This document shows, piece after piece, positions 1 through 8,382 of a stretch of 64,000 bases of DNA. The DNA lies in NCBI RefSeq assembly GCF_009901585.1, contig NZ_WXYO01000006.1, positions 1-64,000 of the forward strand, in the 5' to 3' direction. The stretch comes from Poritiphilus flavus (GTDB lineage: Bacteria > Bacteroidota > Bacteroidia > Flavobacteriales > Flavobacteriaceae). Position numbers and translations under genes: made by a program. The notes under the pieces are model-generated. The model worked only from the letters and a program-made list of their open reading frames with translations, was not told the origin of the DNA and searched no databases. The number at the start of each line of letters is the position of its first letter. Position 1 is the first letter of the stretch.

Positions 1-2484
1 TGGCTGTTTACCAAATACGATGCTTTTGGAAGGGTGGCCTATACCGGAATGGTGAGCAGTACCAGCAGCCGGATTAGCCTGCAAAGCGGGGCAGACAGTG
101 CCACAGCCCAGTACGAATCCCGCCAGACCAGTTCTCCAACCCTGGCCGATGAAAAGGTACTGTATTCCAACAGCACCTACCCCAATACGCTGAATATGGA
201 GATCCATACGGTCAATTATTACGACAGTTATGCTGATGCCGCCAGCCTTAGTGTCCCAAGTACAGTACTGGGGCAGGCCAAGGCTACCAATACCACCGGA
301 CTCGCTACGGTAAGTAAGGTAAGGGTGTTAGACCCTTCAGCCACCACGGGGCAGGCAGACTGGATCACCACCATAAGCGGTTATGATAAAAAGGGCCGGG
401 TGATCTATACCGCCAGTAAGAATGAATACCTGGGTACTACCGATGTGGTGGAGACTGAGCTGGACTTTGCCGGCAAGGTGAAACAAACCAAGACCAGCCA
501 TACCAAAGAGACCAATAGCGCTATTGTAACCACCGATACCTTTACCTACGATGCTTTGGGCAGGCTCTTAAAACAAGAACAGACCCTGGGCAGCCATACC
601 GAGCTGTTGGCACACAACACCTACGACGGTCTGGGGCAACTGGTCAAAAAGCAGGTGGGCAATACGGCGGACTCCCCGCTACAAGTAGTAGACTATAGCT
701 ACAATGTCCGGGGCTGGCTCAAACAGATCAACGATCCTTCCAGTTTGGGCAGTGATCTGTTCGCTTTTGGGATCAATTACAATGATACCCAATACGGTGG
801 AGCATCCCTTTATAACGGCAATATCGCAGAGACCGCATGGAAAACGGCCAACGACAATACCCTACGCAGATACCGCTATGAGTACGACGCCCTGAACCGA
901 TTGGAACTGGCCGCTTTTAATCTTGGGGATAACTCACAGCCGCACCGTTATTCTACTTCCAATATCACCTACGATAAGAACGGCAACATCCTGACTCTCA
1001 CCCGTAAGGGGCATACCAATGCCGGGGCCACTTCTTTTGGCAATATGGATGTGCTGGACTATGATTACCACAACAGCGAGTTAAGTAACAAGCTTTACAA
1101 GGTTCGGGACGATGGCAACGACAGTTATGGCTTCAAGGACAGCACCACCGACAACCAGGACTATTGGTATGATGCTAATGGCAATATGGTCCGCGATTTG
1201 AATAAAGGCATTGGTACCAGCAGTGCAGATGGCATCAGCTACAACCATTTAAACCTACCTATACAAATAAAGTTTGATAATAGCGATCAGAAAAAGATTA
1301 GCTATATTTACGATGCCACGGGGGTAAAACTACGCAAGGTAGTGGAGCAACCGTCGGTAAGTTCTGTGACAACTGATTATGCAGGGAACTACATCTATGA
1401 GAATAGTACCTTGCAGTTCTTTAACCACCCGGAAGGTTATGTAGAACCCGATGGTTCCGGTGGCTATGATTATGTTTACCAATATAAAGATCATCTGGGA
1501 AACATTAGGTTATCCTATGCAGATGACAACGGTAATGGGAGTATAGATCCTTCTTCTGAAATACGAGAAGAGAACAACTACTATCCTTTTGGACTGCAAC
1601 ATAAAGGGTATAATTCGGTGGTTAATTCCACCAATATTGGGCAGAACTGGCGTTACAACGGAAAGGAGATAGCCGAGGATCTGGGCCTTAATATTTACGA
1701 TTACGGTGCAAGGAACTACGACCCCGCAATCGGAAGGTGGTGGCAGGTTGACCCATTAGCGGAACAGATGCGTAGGTTCAGTCCTTACAATTTCGCTTGG
1801 GACAATCCGATTTATTTTATGGATCCTGATGGAATGTTTGCAGAATCTTTCAATAATCAAAGGATCACAGATTGGTATGAAGATGAAAATGGTAACATAA
1901 AATATGATGAGAATATCAATAGCCAAAAAGATTTAGACGATGCGGGAATCGATGGAACCTATATTGATGAATCTTTTACAGGCAGGGACCAGAACGGTGA
2001 TTTGTATAATTTTGGAGAAGACGGAAGCATAACCCAAGTTGACGAAGGGTCTGTAGGAGATGACACTGAAGTTGTAGCGGTTACCTCAGAATTTGTGACA
2101 ACGTCGGAAGAAAGTGTTCAGGCTCAAGGCGAAAGTAGAGGAGCACAACTTGGAGCGGCTCTTGTATTGTCTCAAGGTGACAGCCCTGCTCCAGGACCTG
2201 CGGATGTGTTTGCCTTGGGAGTTATATTCAATCTTCTGCATAACATGGTAACAGGTGCCGACGAAATTCAGGTAACAGATCAAGTTTTACAATTTGCGAA
2301 AGATGCAGGAGAATCAGGAGGAGCAGAGCACACTAAAGGGAAAAGAAATAGTACTAAAGGAAAACATGAGAGAGGTCGAGCTAGAAAATCTAGGGATCGA
2401 GGTGGCGAAAAAGGAGATACAGGACGTAGATATCCAAGAAAGAGACCACCAGGATGGAAAGGCCCATGGCCACCGAAGAATTAA
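1..2484 (+). CDS. RHS/YD-repeat polymorphic toxin, 3' part (cassette A)
   Basis: The frame is open from base 1, so the N-terminal part lies upstream of the window. Visible are YD-type repeats (YDAFGRV, YDALGRL, YDGLGQL, YDALNRL, YDKNGN) and then the RHS-associated core, with NYYPFGLQHKGYN, YNGKE, GRWWQVDPLAEQM and a closing DPDGM near 1820-1836. The RHS barrel of this family encloses and releases a variable C-terminal toxin. Here the tip is about 215 residues; the last 50 are extremely basic (KGKHERGRARKSRDRGGEKGD, then a Trp/Pro-rich end), which would suit a nucleic-acid-acting toxin, but I recognise no catalytic motif. It overlaps the Sel1-repeat gene. As the only array copy with no visible 5' truncation, it is probably the expressed allele. 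Confidence 0.9.
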   Translation, partial: WLFTKYDAFGRVAYTGMVSSTSSRISLQSGADSATAQYESRQTSSPTLADEKVLYSNSTYPNTLNMEIHTVNYYDSYADAASLSVPSTVLGQAKATNTTGLATVSKVRVLDPSATTGQADWITTISGYDKKGRVIYTASKNEYLGTTDVVETELDFAGKVKQTKTSHTKETNSAIVTTDTFTYDALGRLLKQEQTLGSHTELLAHNTYDGLGQLVKKQVGNTADSPLQVVDYSYNVRGWLKQINDPSSLGSDLFAFGINYNDTQYGGASLYNGNIAETAWKTANDNTLRRYRYEYDALNRLELAAFNLGDNSQPHRYSTSNITYDKNGNILTLTRKGHTNAGATSFGNMDVLDYDYHNSELSNKLYKVRDDGNDSYGFKDSTTDNQDYWYDANGNMVRDLNKGIGTSSADGISYNHLNLPIQIKFDNSDQKKISYIYDATGVKLRKVVEQPSVSSVTTDYAGNYIYENSTLQFFNHPEGYVEPDGSGGYDYVYQYKDHLGNIRLSYADDNGNGSIDPSSEIREENNYYPFGLQHKGYNSVVNSTNIGQNWRYNGKEIAEDLGLNIYDYGARNYDPAIGRWWQVDPLAEQMRRFSPYNFAWDNPIYFMDPDGMFAESFNNQRITDWYEDENGNIKYDENINSQKDLDDAGIDGTYIDESFTGRDQNGDLYNFGEDGSITQVDEGSVGDDTEVVAVTSEFVTTSEESVQAQGESRGAQLGAALVLSQGDSPAPGPADVFALGVIFNLLHNMVTGADEIQVTDQVLQFAKDAGESGGAEHTKGKRNSTKGKHERGRARKSRDRGGEKGDTGRRYPRKRPPGWKGPWPPKN

Positions 2485-2927
2485 TTAAAATGAAGGGAGA
2501 TCGATTATATAAAAAAGCACTTTATGAGGCGCAAATCAATAATGATAATGACGCTGCATTTAAGTTGCTCACAAAGTCTATTGGTTATAAAAATCCAAAG
2601 GCTTATTATGCTCTTGGGACATGGTATTTACATGGTAAGCACGTAGAAAAGAATTTAGAACTTGCAATAGAATATTTGAATTTTTCCGCCGATGGAAAGT
2701 ATCCAGAAGCATTTTTTGACTTAGGTGTATGCTTTGAACAAGGTGTAGGGGTCAAAAAAGATTTGGATAGGGCTTTTGAACACTATTTGCAAGCAAGTCT
2801 AAGAGGAGACAAACAGTCTTTTTATGAAGTTGGCAGGTGCTATTACCATGGTATTGGAGTGGAAAAAGACCAAGTTCTTGCAGATTACTGGTTAGAGCGA
2901 GCAGAAGAATTAGGAATAACAGAATAA
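2454..2927 (+). CDS. Sel1-repeat protein, probable immunity partner of cassette A
   Basis: A protein of up to 157 aa built of Sel1-like (TPR-related) repeats: ALGTWYLHG, DLGVCFEQGVGVKKD and EVGRCYYHGIGVEKD show the family's A-x-x-L-G / G-x-G-V-x-x-D pattern. There is no signal peptide, so it is probably cytoplasmic. Possible starts are ATG 2454 (overlapping the RHS gene by 31 bp), 2466 and 2490 (just after the RHS stop); the site does not decide between them. Sel1 proteins are protein-binding scaffolds. The position directly behind the RHS tip and before a terminator fits an immunity protein; that role is inferred. Confidence 0.75.
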   Translation: MERPMATEELIKMKGDRLYKKALYEAQINNDNDAAFKLLTKSIGYKNPKAYYALGTWYLHGKHVEKNLELAIEYLNFSADGKYPEAFFDLGVCFEQGVGVKKDLDRAFEHYLQASLRGDKQSFYEVGRCYYHGIGVEKDQVLADYWLERAEELGITE

Positions 2928-2934
2928 GAAAATG

Positions 2935-2958
2935 AAAACCACCCGAAGGTGGTTTTTT
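2935..2958 (+). terminator. Rho-independent terminator after cassette A
   Basis: A perfect 9-bp stem AAAACCACC / GGTGGTTTT with a CGAA tetraloop, ending in a T run, 8 bp after the Sel1 gene stop. It closes the cassette A transcript. Confidence 0.8.
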
Positions 2959-3227
2959 ATGCTTTAAAGCGAAGCTACATTTTTATTAAAGAAATCCTTG
3001 AACTTCTTTTTGGTAAGAAAGGAATCAATCATCTTGAAAAGCATAGAGCGTTCTTCCTCGTCCAGCTCTTGGCAATTTCTACAAGTGATAGCGCGAGGAG
3101 TGTATTAAACGATGAAGTTTGTGAAAGAATTATAGACCAAAAAATGGTTCCAAATTTTAAAGGAGGGAATTATTTTAATGGCATCAAAAAAGGGGTGGAT
3201 AGTTTAATTGCAGAATGGAGTAAATAA
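2949..3227 (+). pseudogene. TPM-domain protein fragment
   Basis: The only start for this frame (GTG 2949) lies inside the preceding terminator, so it is not an intact gene. The last ~45 codons read like the end of a TPM (YgcG/Psb32-type) domain: LNDEVCERIID, then VPNFKGGNYFNGIKKGVDSL, matching the family's 'L-D...RII...P-F-K-G-x-Y-x-x-G-I-x-x-G-V' pattern. The N-terminal signal peptide and first half of the domain are absent. It is best read as the 3' stump of a gene cut by recombination, converging on the next minus-strand gene. Confidence 0.45.
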
Positions 3228-3683
3228 CTATTGGTTGCCCTTTATGTCATCCTCAGTATTTAACAAACCATCTTCTCCTTTTGATTTTAGCTCATATTGC
3301 AAACCATTATTTAATGGTTTATAGTGAAATTCATTGCCCCAAGCGTCAATCTTAATGTTCCTTCTCAAAGGATTGTTCCTGATTGCCTCGTCAAGTTTTA
3401 AAGGATACTTGCCAATACTATTTTTTTCTTCATTTAGAATTTTTTCTATCTCTTTGATTTTATCCTCTGTTATGGATATTCCATTGTTGGGAAAAAACAA
3501 GTCGGAGATAAATTTTATGGCAAATATTAGTACAAGGGCAATCAACAGAATCCATATAGTGGGATGAACCATTGTTTTTTTTGGTAGTTTTTTATCCTTC
3601 TCCTGTCGTCTCCGCTCCTTCTTTTTCTTCCAAAATTTAAGAGACTCGAAAAGTATCAGTAGCTCTGCGATTAAGTCGGCCAT
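3228..3683 (-). CDS. Membrane protein with GspG-like C-terminal domain
   Basis: A 151-aa protein: a very basic N-terminal segment (KKKKERRRQEKDKK), one membrane helix at about residues 38-62, then a soluble domain at 80-151. That domain has the type II secretion GspG C-terminal pattern: YPLKLDEAI, D-x-WG-N-E-F-H-Y, and the calcium-site-like SKGEDGLLNTEDDI ending. It lacks the prepilin cleavage site, so it is not a true pseudopilin. The start lies 1 bp after the stop of the XRE gene on the same strand, so the two are probably co-transcribed. Function unknown. Confidence 0.6.
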   Translation of the reverse strand: MADLIAELLILFESLKFWKKKKERRRQEKDKKLPKKTMVHPTIWILLIALVLIFAIKFISDLFFPNNGISITEDKIKEIEKILNEEKNSIGKYPLKLDEAIRNNPLRRNIKIDAWGNEFHYKPLNNGLQYELKSKGEDGLLNTEDDIKGNQ

Positions 3684-3684
3684 T

Positions 3685-4014
3685 TTAGGAGTATGCTTTT
3701 TTTGCCTTGAAGTCGCGTATCAAGGCATCGATAACCATAAATATCTTGCCCTTCTCCTCATCGTTCAGCTTGGAGACTTCCTCGACCCTTTTGAGCACTT
3801 TGGTATCGAGTTCCAGGGTGGTCTTACCCACAAGGAAATCAATGGAGACATCGAGCACATCGGCAATCTTCATGATAACGTCGATGGAGGGGGTCATAAT
3901 GTCCCGTTCATACCTTCCTATGATATCGCCCGAAGTGTCCACGAGCTTCCCCAAGGCCGCTTGGGAAAGGTTGTGCTTCTTCCTCAGAATCAAGATATGT
4001 TCGCCCAAAGTCAT
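3685..4014 (-). CDS. XRE-family HTH transcriptional regulator
   Basis: A 109-aa protein. An HTH_XRE domain covers residues ~5-62 (LRKKHNLSQAALGKL, then DIIGRYERDIMTPS, and DVSIDFLVG at the end of the helical bundle), followed by a charged helix (VLKRVEEVSKLNDEEK). This is the Cro/CI-like layout common in plasmids, phages and integrative elements of Bacteroidota. It is divergent from the truncated element protein at 4175, with a ~160-bp gap that would hold both promoters. Together they look like a leftover control region of a mobile element. Confidence 0.8.
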   Translation of the reverse strand: MTLGEHILILRKKHNLSQAALGKLVDTSGDIIGRYERDIMTPSIDVIMKIADVLDVSIDFLVGKTTLELDTKVLKRVEEVSKLNDEEKGKIFMVIDALIRDFKAKKAYS

Positions 4015-4174
4015 ACGCTTACGTAGTTAAAACTACCCTTAAAAGTAGGTATCGGTAAAAATAGGGGATTTATAGGTCTTAAACAAACGGCATAGGTCTT
4101 ACTATGAAACGACAAAAACATTTCATTCGCTACGAATAGGTCGTAAAAAACTATTTTGAAAAAACTTCAATGCA

Positions 4175-4555
4175 ATGATAGATACCACCACACCCCATAA
4201 CTACAAGTACGAAACCGAGCATCTTGAAATCCACGTCCTAGGCGGCATCAAGAGCACAAAGCGCAAAACCCTTCGCATCACAATCTCCATACAGAAACAA
4301 AAATCGCACAACATCCTACGACGCTCCATCGACCTGTACAACGACAACCAGACCGAAAGACTGGTGCGAAAAACCGCCGAACGGTTGAAGATAGGAACAA
4401 CTATCTTCAGGCGTACCATACAGGAACTTACCCGTGAACTCGAGAATCTTCGATTCTTATTATTGGAGCAGCAAACGGCAGCTCCCCTCCCGCTCGCGCG
4501 AGCGTCACGTTCGTGCCCTGATGCGAGGATTTCCACCAGAGGTGGACAAGTGTAA
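4175..4555 (+). pseudogene. Truncated element-borne protein (primase/ATPase-like N-terminus)
   Basis: The first ~100 codons look like real protein: a conserved-looking start (MIDTTTPHNYKYETEHLEI), then RRSIDLYNDNQTERLVRK and RTIQELTRELENLRF. From memory this resembles the N-terminus of a long ATPase/primase-like protein of Bacteroidota integrative elements; a search is needed. At about 4483 the frame runs into the GC-rich linker repeat (translated as LPLARASRSC) and stops at 4555. The rest of the gene is missing, so the linker marks a recombination breakpoint. Confidence 0.4.
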
Positions 4556-4695
4556 TCCATGCAATTTTCTATAAACCGCCACTCCCTCAAGCCTAGTGAG
4601 CTGGCAGGCTTATAACTGCTAGTTAGAACCTAATTAGACAAATAACTATACTAAAACCACAGCAGCACTGCCGTGGTTTTGTTTTTTATAGGTTT
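4483..4695 (+). repeat. Composite cassette linker, copy 1
   Basis: First copy of the joint found behind the array's partner genes. It has a GC-rich palindrome (CGAGCGT/ACGTTCG type, ~4498-4515), then GAGGATT...AATCCATGC enclosing a TCCACC-aga-GGTGGA hairpin, then the TAGACAAATAACTATAC block (from 4635) and a terminator hairpin. It stops shortly after ATAGGTTT (4688-4695); the ~200-bp structured block of copies 2, 3 and 5 is absent here. Confidence 0.75.
4653..4687 (+). terminator. Linker terminator hairpin, copy 1
   Basis: A 13-bp stem AAAACCACAGCAG / CTGCCGTGGTTTT with one imperfect pair and a 2-nt loop, followed by GTTTTTT. It ends transcription entering module B from upstream. Confidence 0.65.
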
Positions 4696-4715
4696 GGAAA
4701 TACCACGAGATATAA

Positions 4716-4838
4716 TCTCGCGGTAGCGAGGGAGAAACTATAATATTTAGGGCTTCCAAATCTGGCAAAAAAGGTTTTGATACATTTACTTTGCCAAAGG
4801 CATATGAAGGAATGAACGTTGATATATTCTTCAAATAA
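4716..4838 (+). pseudogene. 40-residue toxin tail remnant (module B)
   Basis: An open frame with no start codon at its 5' end and a stop at 4836, 5 bp before the module B gene. The peptide (EGETIIFRASKSGKKG... KAYEGMNVDIFFK) reads like the extreme C-terminus of a protein rather than random sequence. By position it corresponds to the last residues of an RHS tip whose remainder and RHS core have been deleted. This is inference from position and composition; I recognise no family. Confidence 0.35.
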
Positions 4839-4843
4839 GTGTA

Positions 4844-5491
4844 ATGAGCGTATTAAAAAAATACAGAAAATACAATACTTCCTTTGTTGAGGTTATTTTA
4901 GAACGGTTAAATAACTTGTACGATGTTGAGTTGAAATCTGATGATTTTATTTACTTAAAAGATTCTGATTATGCCTTGAAGTACCTAAAATACTCTGCTC
5001 CTGAAAATGGTAACATTCAGAGGTTAATAGAAATATTTCAGCTTTTTGAAGAAAGCAAATTCTTAATAGTTAGTTTACCTCTACGAACCAGAAATTTAGA
5101 GCCTTCTTCTAAAGAAGACTCGTTTGATGAATTGGTTGAGGGATTTGATGTCGATATCAAACCTGAAATCATTGAAAATAGAAAAACGATTGAACATCAA
5201 ATGGGTGAACATGACCCATTTAACAGTTATCCTTTGCTCATTGAAGACAAAGGTTCATTAAAAAGTTTCTTCCTAGATAAAGAAGAAGAAATCGAGCATT
5301 TTTTCATCGGAAATGTTCTATTAGTGCCAATTGACATGCAATGGCTTATGCATTTTGATTATGATTTAGGGGCAATCCATTTTGCATATACTAACGACAT
5401 TATTGATAAAATTGAGAGCAATATTGAGTTAAAGAAATTGATTTACTCTGCTGATGAAATAAGTCAATTAATCATTGAAGCTAATCAATGA
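4844..5491 (+). CDS. Hypothetical protein, orphan immunity candidate (module B)
   Basis: A 215-aa acidic protein with no signal peptide or membrane helix. N-terminal helices (VLKKYRKYNTSFVEVILERL) precede a mixed alpha/beta body. I recognise no family. It sits between linker copies 1 and 2, immediately behind a short toxin-tail remnant, which is where the other modules carry their partner gene. An orphan immunity protein kept after loss of its toxin is the simplest reading. It is AT-rich compared with the RHS core, as are the other partner genes. Confidence 0.6.
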   Translation: MSVLKKYRKYNTSFVEVILERLNNLYDVELKSDDFIYLKDSDYALKYLKYSAPENGNIQRLIEIFQLFEESKFLIVSLPLRTRNLEPSSKEDSFDELVEGFDVDIKPEIIENRKTIEHQMGEHDPFNSYPLLIEDKGSLKSFFLDKEEEIEHFFIGNVLLVPIDMQWLMHFDYDLGAIHFAYTNDIIDKIESNIELKKLIYSADEISQLIIEANQ

Positions 5492-5526
5492 TTAAAATTG
5501 TAGAATCAAAAACACCTACTACCACC

Positions 5527-5927
5527 AGTCTCCCGCTAGCGCGAGCGTCACGCTCGTGCCCAGATAGCACGGATTTCCACCACAAATGAATAAGTGTACC
5601 TAGCTAAGCCTGCTATCCAGTTCACGCAGAATTGAATTAACGGCTAGATACTAAATAGACAAATAACTATACTATAACCACAGCAGCACTGCTGTGGTTT
5701 TGTTTTTTTCTTAGGTTTACCGTTACAAGATCATGTGGTACCCTTCTCCGAAGTATAGGCGAAGAAAGCTTCGAACGGTAACGTCCCAGCAGTAAGCTGG
5801 GATGGCGAAGTTTCTGAGCTGGTTTTGCCGGCCTGACCGTAAGGCGGGCAACGGCAAAAATACATACGGAGAAGGTGTCCTTTTTCTATTGCTTTTTGGA
5901 CAAGCAAAAAGCAATAAAAGAAAATAA
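5527..5927 (+). repeat. Composite cassette linker, copy 2
   Basis: GC-rich palindrome (GCGCGAGCGTCACGCTCGTG), a degenerate GGATTTCCACC part, then TAGACAAATAACTAT at 5656, a terminator hairpin and the ~200-bp structured block (about 5711-5880). Possible pairings in the block: 5717-5724 with 5774-5781 (TTACCGTT/AACGGTAA), 5742-5750 with 5867-5875 (CCTTCTCCG/CGGAGAAGG), CCCAGC/GCTGGG near 5785-5800, TTGCCG/CGGCAA near 5825-5856, and TATTGCTTTTT/AAAAAGCAATA near 5887-5916. About 345 bp from 5656 is nearly identical to copy 3. Confidence 0.85.
5676..5709 (+). terminator. Linker terminator hairpin, copy 2
   Basis: A perfect 11-bp stem AACCACAGCAG / CTGCTGTGGTT with a CA loop, followed by a T-rich tract. 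It ends the module B transcript. Confidence 0.75.
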
Positions 5928-7100
5928 CTACCTCATATTTACGATGCTGCAGGTGTAAAACTACGCAAGGTAGTGGAGCAACCTTCGGTAAGTTCTGTGA
6001 CAACCGATTACGCCGGGAACTACATCTATGAGAACAGTACTTTGCAGTTCTTTAATCATTCGGAAGGTTACATTACCCCAAACGGATTAGGAGGGTACGA
6101 TTATGTCTATAGGTTTAAAGATCACTTGGACAACACAAGATTGAGCTACACCGATGCGAACAATGATGGGAATATCGCAACTAGCGAGATTATAAAAGAG
6201 ACAAATTACTATCCTTTCGGTTTGTCCCATAAAGGTTATAATGGAAACGTTTCTTCTTATGGTAACTCAGTAGCGAAAAAGTATATGTTTGGGGGTAAGG
6301 AGTACCAGGACGAACATGATCTGAAATGGTATGATATTACTGCCCGTAATTACGATCCTGCCTTAGGAAGGTGGATGAATTTGGATCCGTTGGCCGAACA
6401 AATGCGTAGGCATTCTCCATATAATTATGCTTTTGACAACCCTGTTTACTTTATTGATCCTGATGGGATGGCTCCTCAGGGCTGCTGTCCAGATCCAAGA
6501 CCCCAAATAGAGTTCATGGTTAATGCAGTAAGGTGGTTCTTTGGACTTGATCCAATTAAAGTTGAAGGATCTGGTTCAGATAGTAGTAGCTCCAATGGAT
6601 ATACTTTTGTCACTGAGGATGGTCAACCCTCTGGAGATCCGAGTACAGTAACCAAAACCGATGGAATAGTGCAAGAGGTTGACGTAACAGGGCTAGAAGC
6701 CGTAACAATAGTAGCTGGTGGTAAAAAAGGAGGTAAAGGAGATGGAATGACAACAGCGAAGAATACATCTAAAAAGAATGCCGCCAGCTCATTTAGCGAT
6801 GGGGCCGATAGGGCTAGTGATGCTAGTAATTCAGCTGATGCTATTGATGCCTCTGGTGGTAATTCAATGGAATCTGCCAATAAATCAGAACCTGATACAA
6901 CAATGACTATAACAACTTATGGTGTTGGTGAATCAGGGATTAACGATTTAGGTAGTCCGTATGTTTACGAAATACCGGATACTAGAGACACAACAGTTTC
7001 TAAAGATCAAGTGAAGAATGTGAATAACAGTATCAATACTCAAAATGAGAAAACCAAAAAGAAAGTGGACGAAATTCTTATAGGTAATGGGAATAATTAA
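5928..7100 (+). CDS. 5'-truncated RHS C-terminal cassette C
   Basis: The frame is open from 5928, right after a stop inside the linker, with no ATG before the core; the first alternative start is GTG 5973. It begins at the HIYDAAGVKLRK point of the RHS core and continues through NYYPFGLSHKGYN and GRWMNLDPLAEQM to DPDGM (~6465). The private tip is about 210 residues, Gly/Ser/Lys-rich, with no recognised toxin motif, and ends in a Lys/Asn-rich helix. The tip overlaps the lipoprotein gene by 14 bp. With no YD-repeat N-terminus, signal peptide or clear ribosome site it is probably silent, serving as a donor of tip sequence. Confidence 0.75.
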   Translation, partial: LPHIYDAAGVKLRKVVEQPSVSSVTTDYAGNYIYENSTLQFFNHSEGYITPNGLGGYDYVYRFKDHLDNTRLSYTDANNDGNIATSEIIKETNYYPFGLSHKGYNGNVSSYGNSVAKKYMFGGKEYQDEHDLKWYDITARNYDPALGRWMNLDPLAEQMRRHSPYNYAFDNPVYFIDPDGMAPQGCCPDPRPQIEFMVNAVRWFFGLDPIKVEGSGSDSSSSNGYTFVTEDGQPSGDPSTVTKTDGIVQEVDVTGLEAVTIVAGGKKGGKGDGMTTAKNTSKKNAASSFSDGADRASDASNSADAIDASGGNSMESANKSEPDTTMTITTYGVGESGINDLGSPYVYEIPDTRDTTVSKDQVKNVNNSINTQNEKTKKKVDEILIGNGNN

Positions 7101-7971
7101 TTTGTTGAAACAATCCAAAGCGGTCATAATATTATTAGTTTATGCTATGATCTTATCTTCCTGCCAGGAGAAAACACACTTTGTAAAACGTAATTATTAC
7201 CCTTCAGGGGAATTGCTCTCAGAGATTCCCTATAAAATAGCAGATAGTATAAAGGATGGTATCTACAAAGATTTTTATAAAAATGGACAATTAAAACAGG
7301 TAATCCATATTAAGAATGGGGTTCCGGTAGATTCAGCTCTTAAATATTATGAGACTGGCGAACTCCATTATAAGGAACTCAGAGCTAATGACAGTATCTA
7401 TGGGTCATACTTCTATAAAAATGGAGATATTGCGGCGAAAAACAAGTTTTTGGATACAGATCCTCCCCTTCAAATTGGGATGTCATATATATACTCTAAA
7501 GATGGCAATGTAAGAGATAGCATGGAATACTTAAATATAGGAGGGAAAAGCTACCTAAATACTAGGTATCATCATAATGACTTAGGCGAAGTTGTTCCTG
7601 ATAGCAGTTATTTCTACGAGTTCAAAATTAGTAAAATCCGTAATACAGATCGTTATCGTCTAAGGATTTACTACATACCTTCAATGAAAGAAGCCCAAAT
7701 GGCTATGGTCATAGGTGAAGATCTTGCAGAGGATTTTAGCAATCTGAACAATGTTCGGTTGGATACGATTGTGATGGACGGAAACAGTATTGTTACCGAC
7801 AATTTGAAAAAACCAAATAGAAGGCTAAAAGGCTTCTTTTACGAGTATCTTAGTAGAGTAAAGGACACTATTGGTAAGGATAGCATTACACTAGAAATAA
7901 TGGAGAAAAAGACATTTTTTAACGAAACTGTAAAAGTCTCCGACAGCATTAACATATTGGACAAAGGGTAA
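7087..7971 (+). CDS. Lipoprotein with MORN-2-like repeats, partner of cassette C
   Basis: A 294-aa protein with an SPII signal (ILLVYAMILSSC, lipid-attachment Cys at ~26). Residues ~33-120 carry YwqK/MORN-2-like units (YYPSGELLSEI, DFYKNGQLKQV, YYETGELHYKE, YFYKNGDIAAK); the second half is unrecognised. It overlaps the end of the RHS tip, so translation is probably coupled. A lipidated partner behind an RHS tip suggests either immunity acting at the envelope or a co-exported factor; neither is proven. Confidence 0.7.
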   Translation: MGIINLLKQSKAVIILLVYAMILSSCQEKTHFVKRNYYPSGELLSEIPYKIADSIKDGIYKDFYKNGQLKQVIHIKNGVPVDSALKYYETGELHYKELRANDSIYGSYFYKNGDIAAKNKFLDTDPPLQIGMSYIYSKDGNVRDSMEYLNIGGKSYLNTRYHHNDLGEVVPDSSYFYEFKISKIRNTDRYRLRIYYIPSMKEAQMAMVIGEDLAEDFSNLNNVRLDTIVMDGNSIVTDNLKKPNRRLKGFFYEYLSRVKDTIGKDSITLEIMEKKTFFNETVKVSDSINILDKG

Positions 7972-7989
7972 TTTAACTCTATAACAAAG

Positions 7990-8382
7990 ATAATGCGGAT
8001 TTCCTTCGGAGGTGGACAAGGGTAATCCGTGCGAAAATAAAACCTGTACCACTACCTGCTTCACCAGCCTTCCTTTTGACTGGTAGATTTCGGTGTGTGT
8101 AAGAACTCTAATAGACAAATAACTATACTAAAACCACAGCAGCATTGTTGCGGTTCTGTTTTTTCTTAGGTTTACCGTTACAAGATCATGTGGTACCCTT
8201 CTCCGAAGTATAGGCGAAGAAAGCTTCGAACGGTAACGTCCCAGCAGTAAGCTGGGATGGCGAAGTTTCTGAGCTGGTTTTGCCGGCCTGACCGTAAGGC
8301 GGGCAACGGCAAAAATACATACGGAGAAGGTGTCCTTTTTCTATTGCTTTTTGGACAAGCAAAAAGCGATAAAAGAAAATAA
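7990..8382 (+). repeat. Composite cassette linker, copy 3
   Basis: Starts with a TGCGGATT...AATCCGTGCG hairpin (enclosing a GGAGGTGGAC loop), then TAGACAAATAACTATAC at 8112, a terminator hairpin and the same ~200-bp structured block as copy 2. The stretch 8112-8457 is nearly identical to 5656-5999, including the first codons of RHS core, so copies 2 and 3 can recombine and delete or duplicate module C. Confidence 0.85.
8132..8163 (+). terminator. Linker terminator hairpin, copy 3
   Basis: Stem AACCACAGCAG / TTGTTGCGGTT has one mismatch and two G-U pairs, followed by a T-rich tract. It is a weakened version of copy 2 at the same place in the linker. Confidence 0.55.

Noticed and set aside
704-895. 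63-codon plus-strand ORFs in a second frame at 704-895 and 12559-12750
   Set aside because: They are alternative-frame readings of homologous RHS core and their similarity only reflects the shared core DNA.
4201-4590. Minus-strand ORF of 129 codons opposite the truncated element gene
   Set aside because: Composition matches an antisense shadow; the plus-strand reading has the conserved-looking N-terminus.
5731-6003. A 90-codon minus-strand ORF across linker copy 2 (repeated in copy 3)
   Set aside because: Its reading frame is broken by a stop in diverged linker copy 5, and it follows the DNA repeat rather than a protein pattern; it is a shadow of the structured block.
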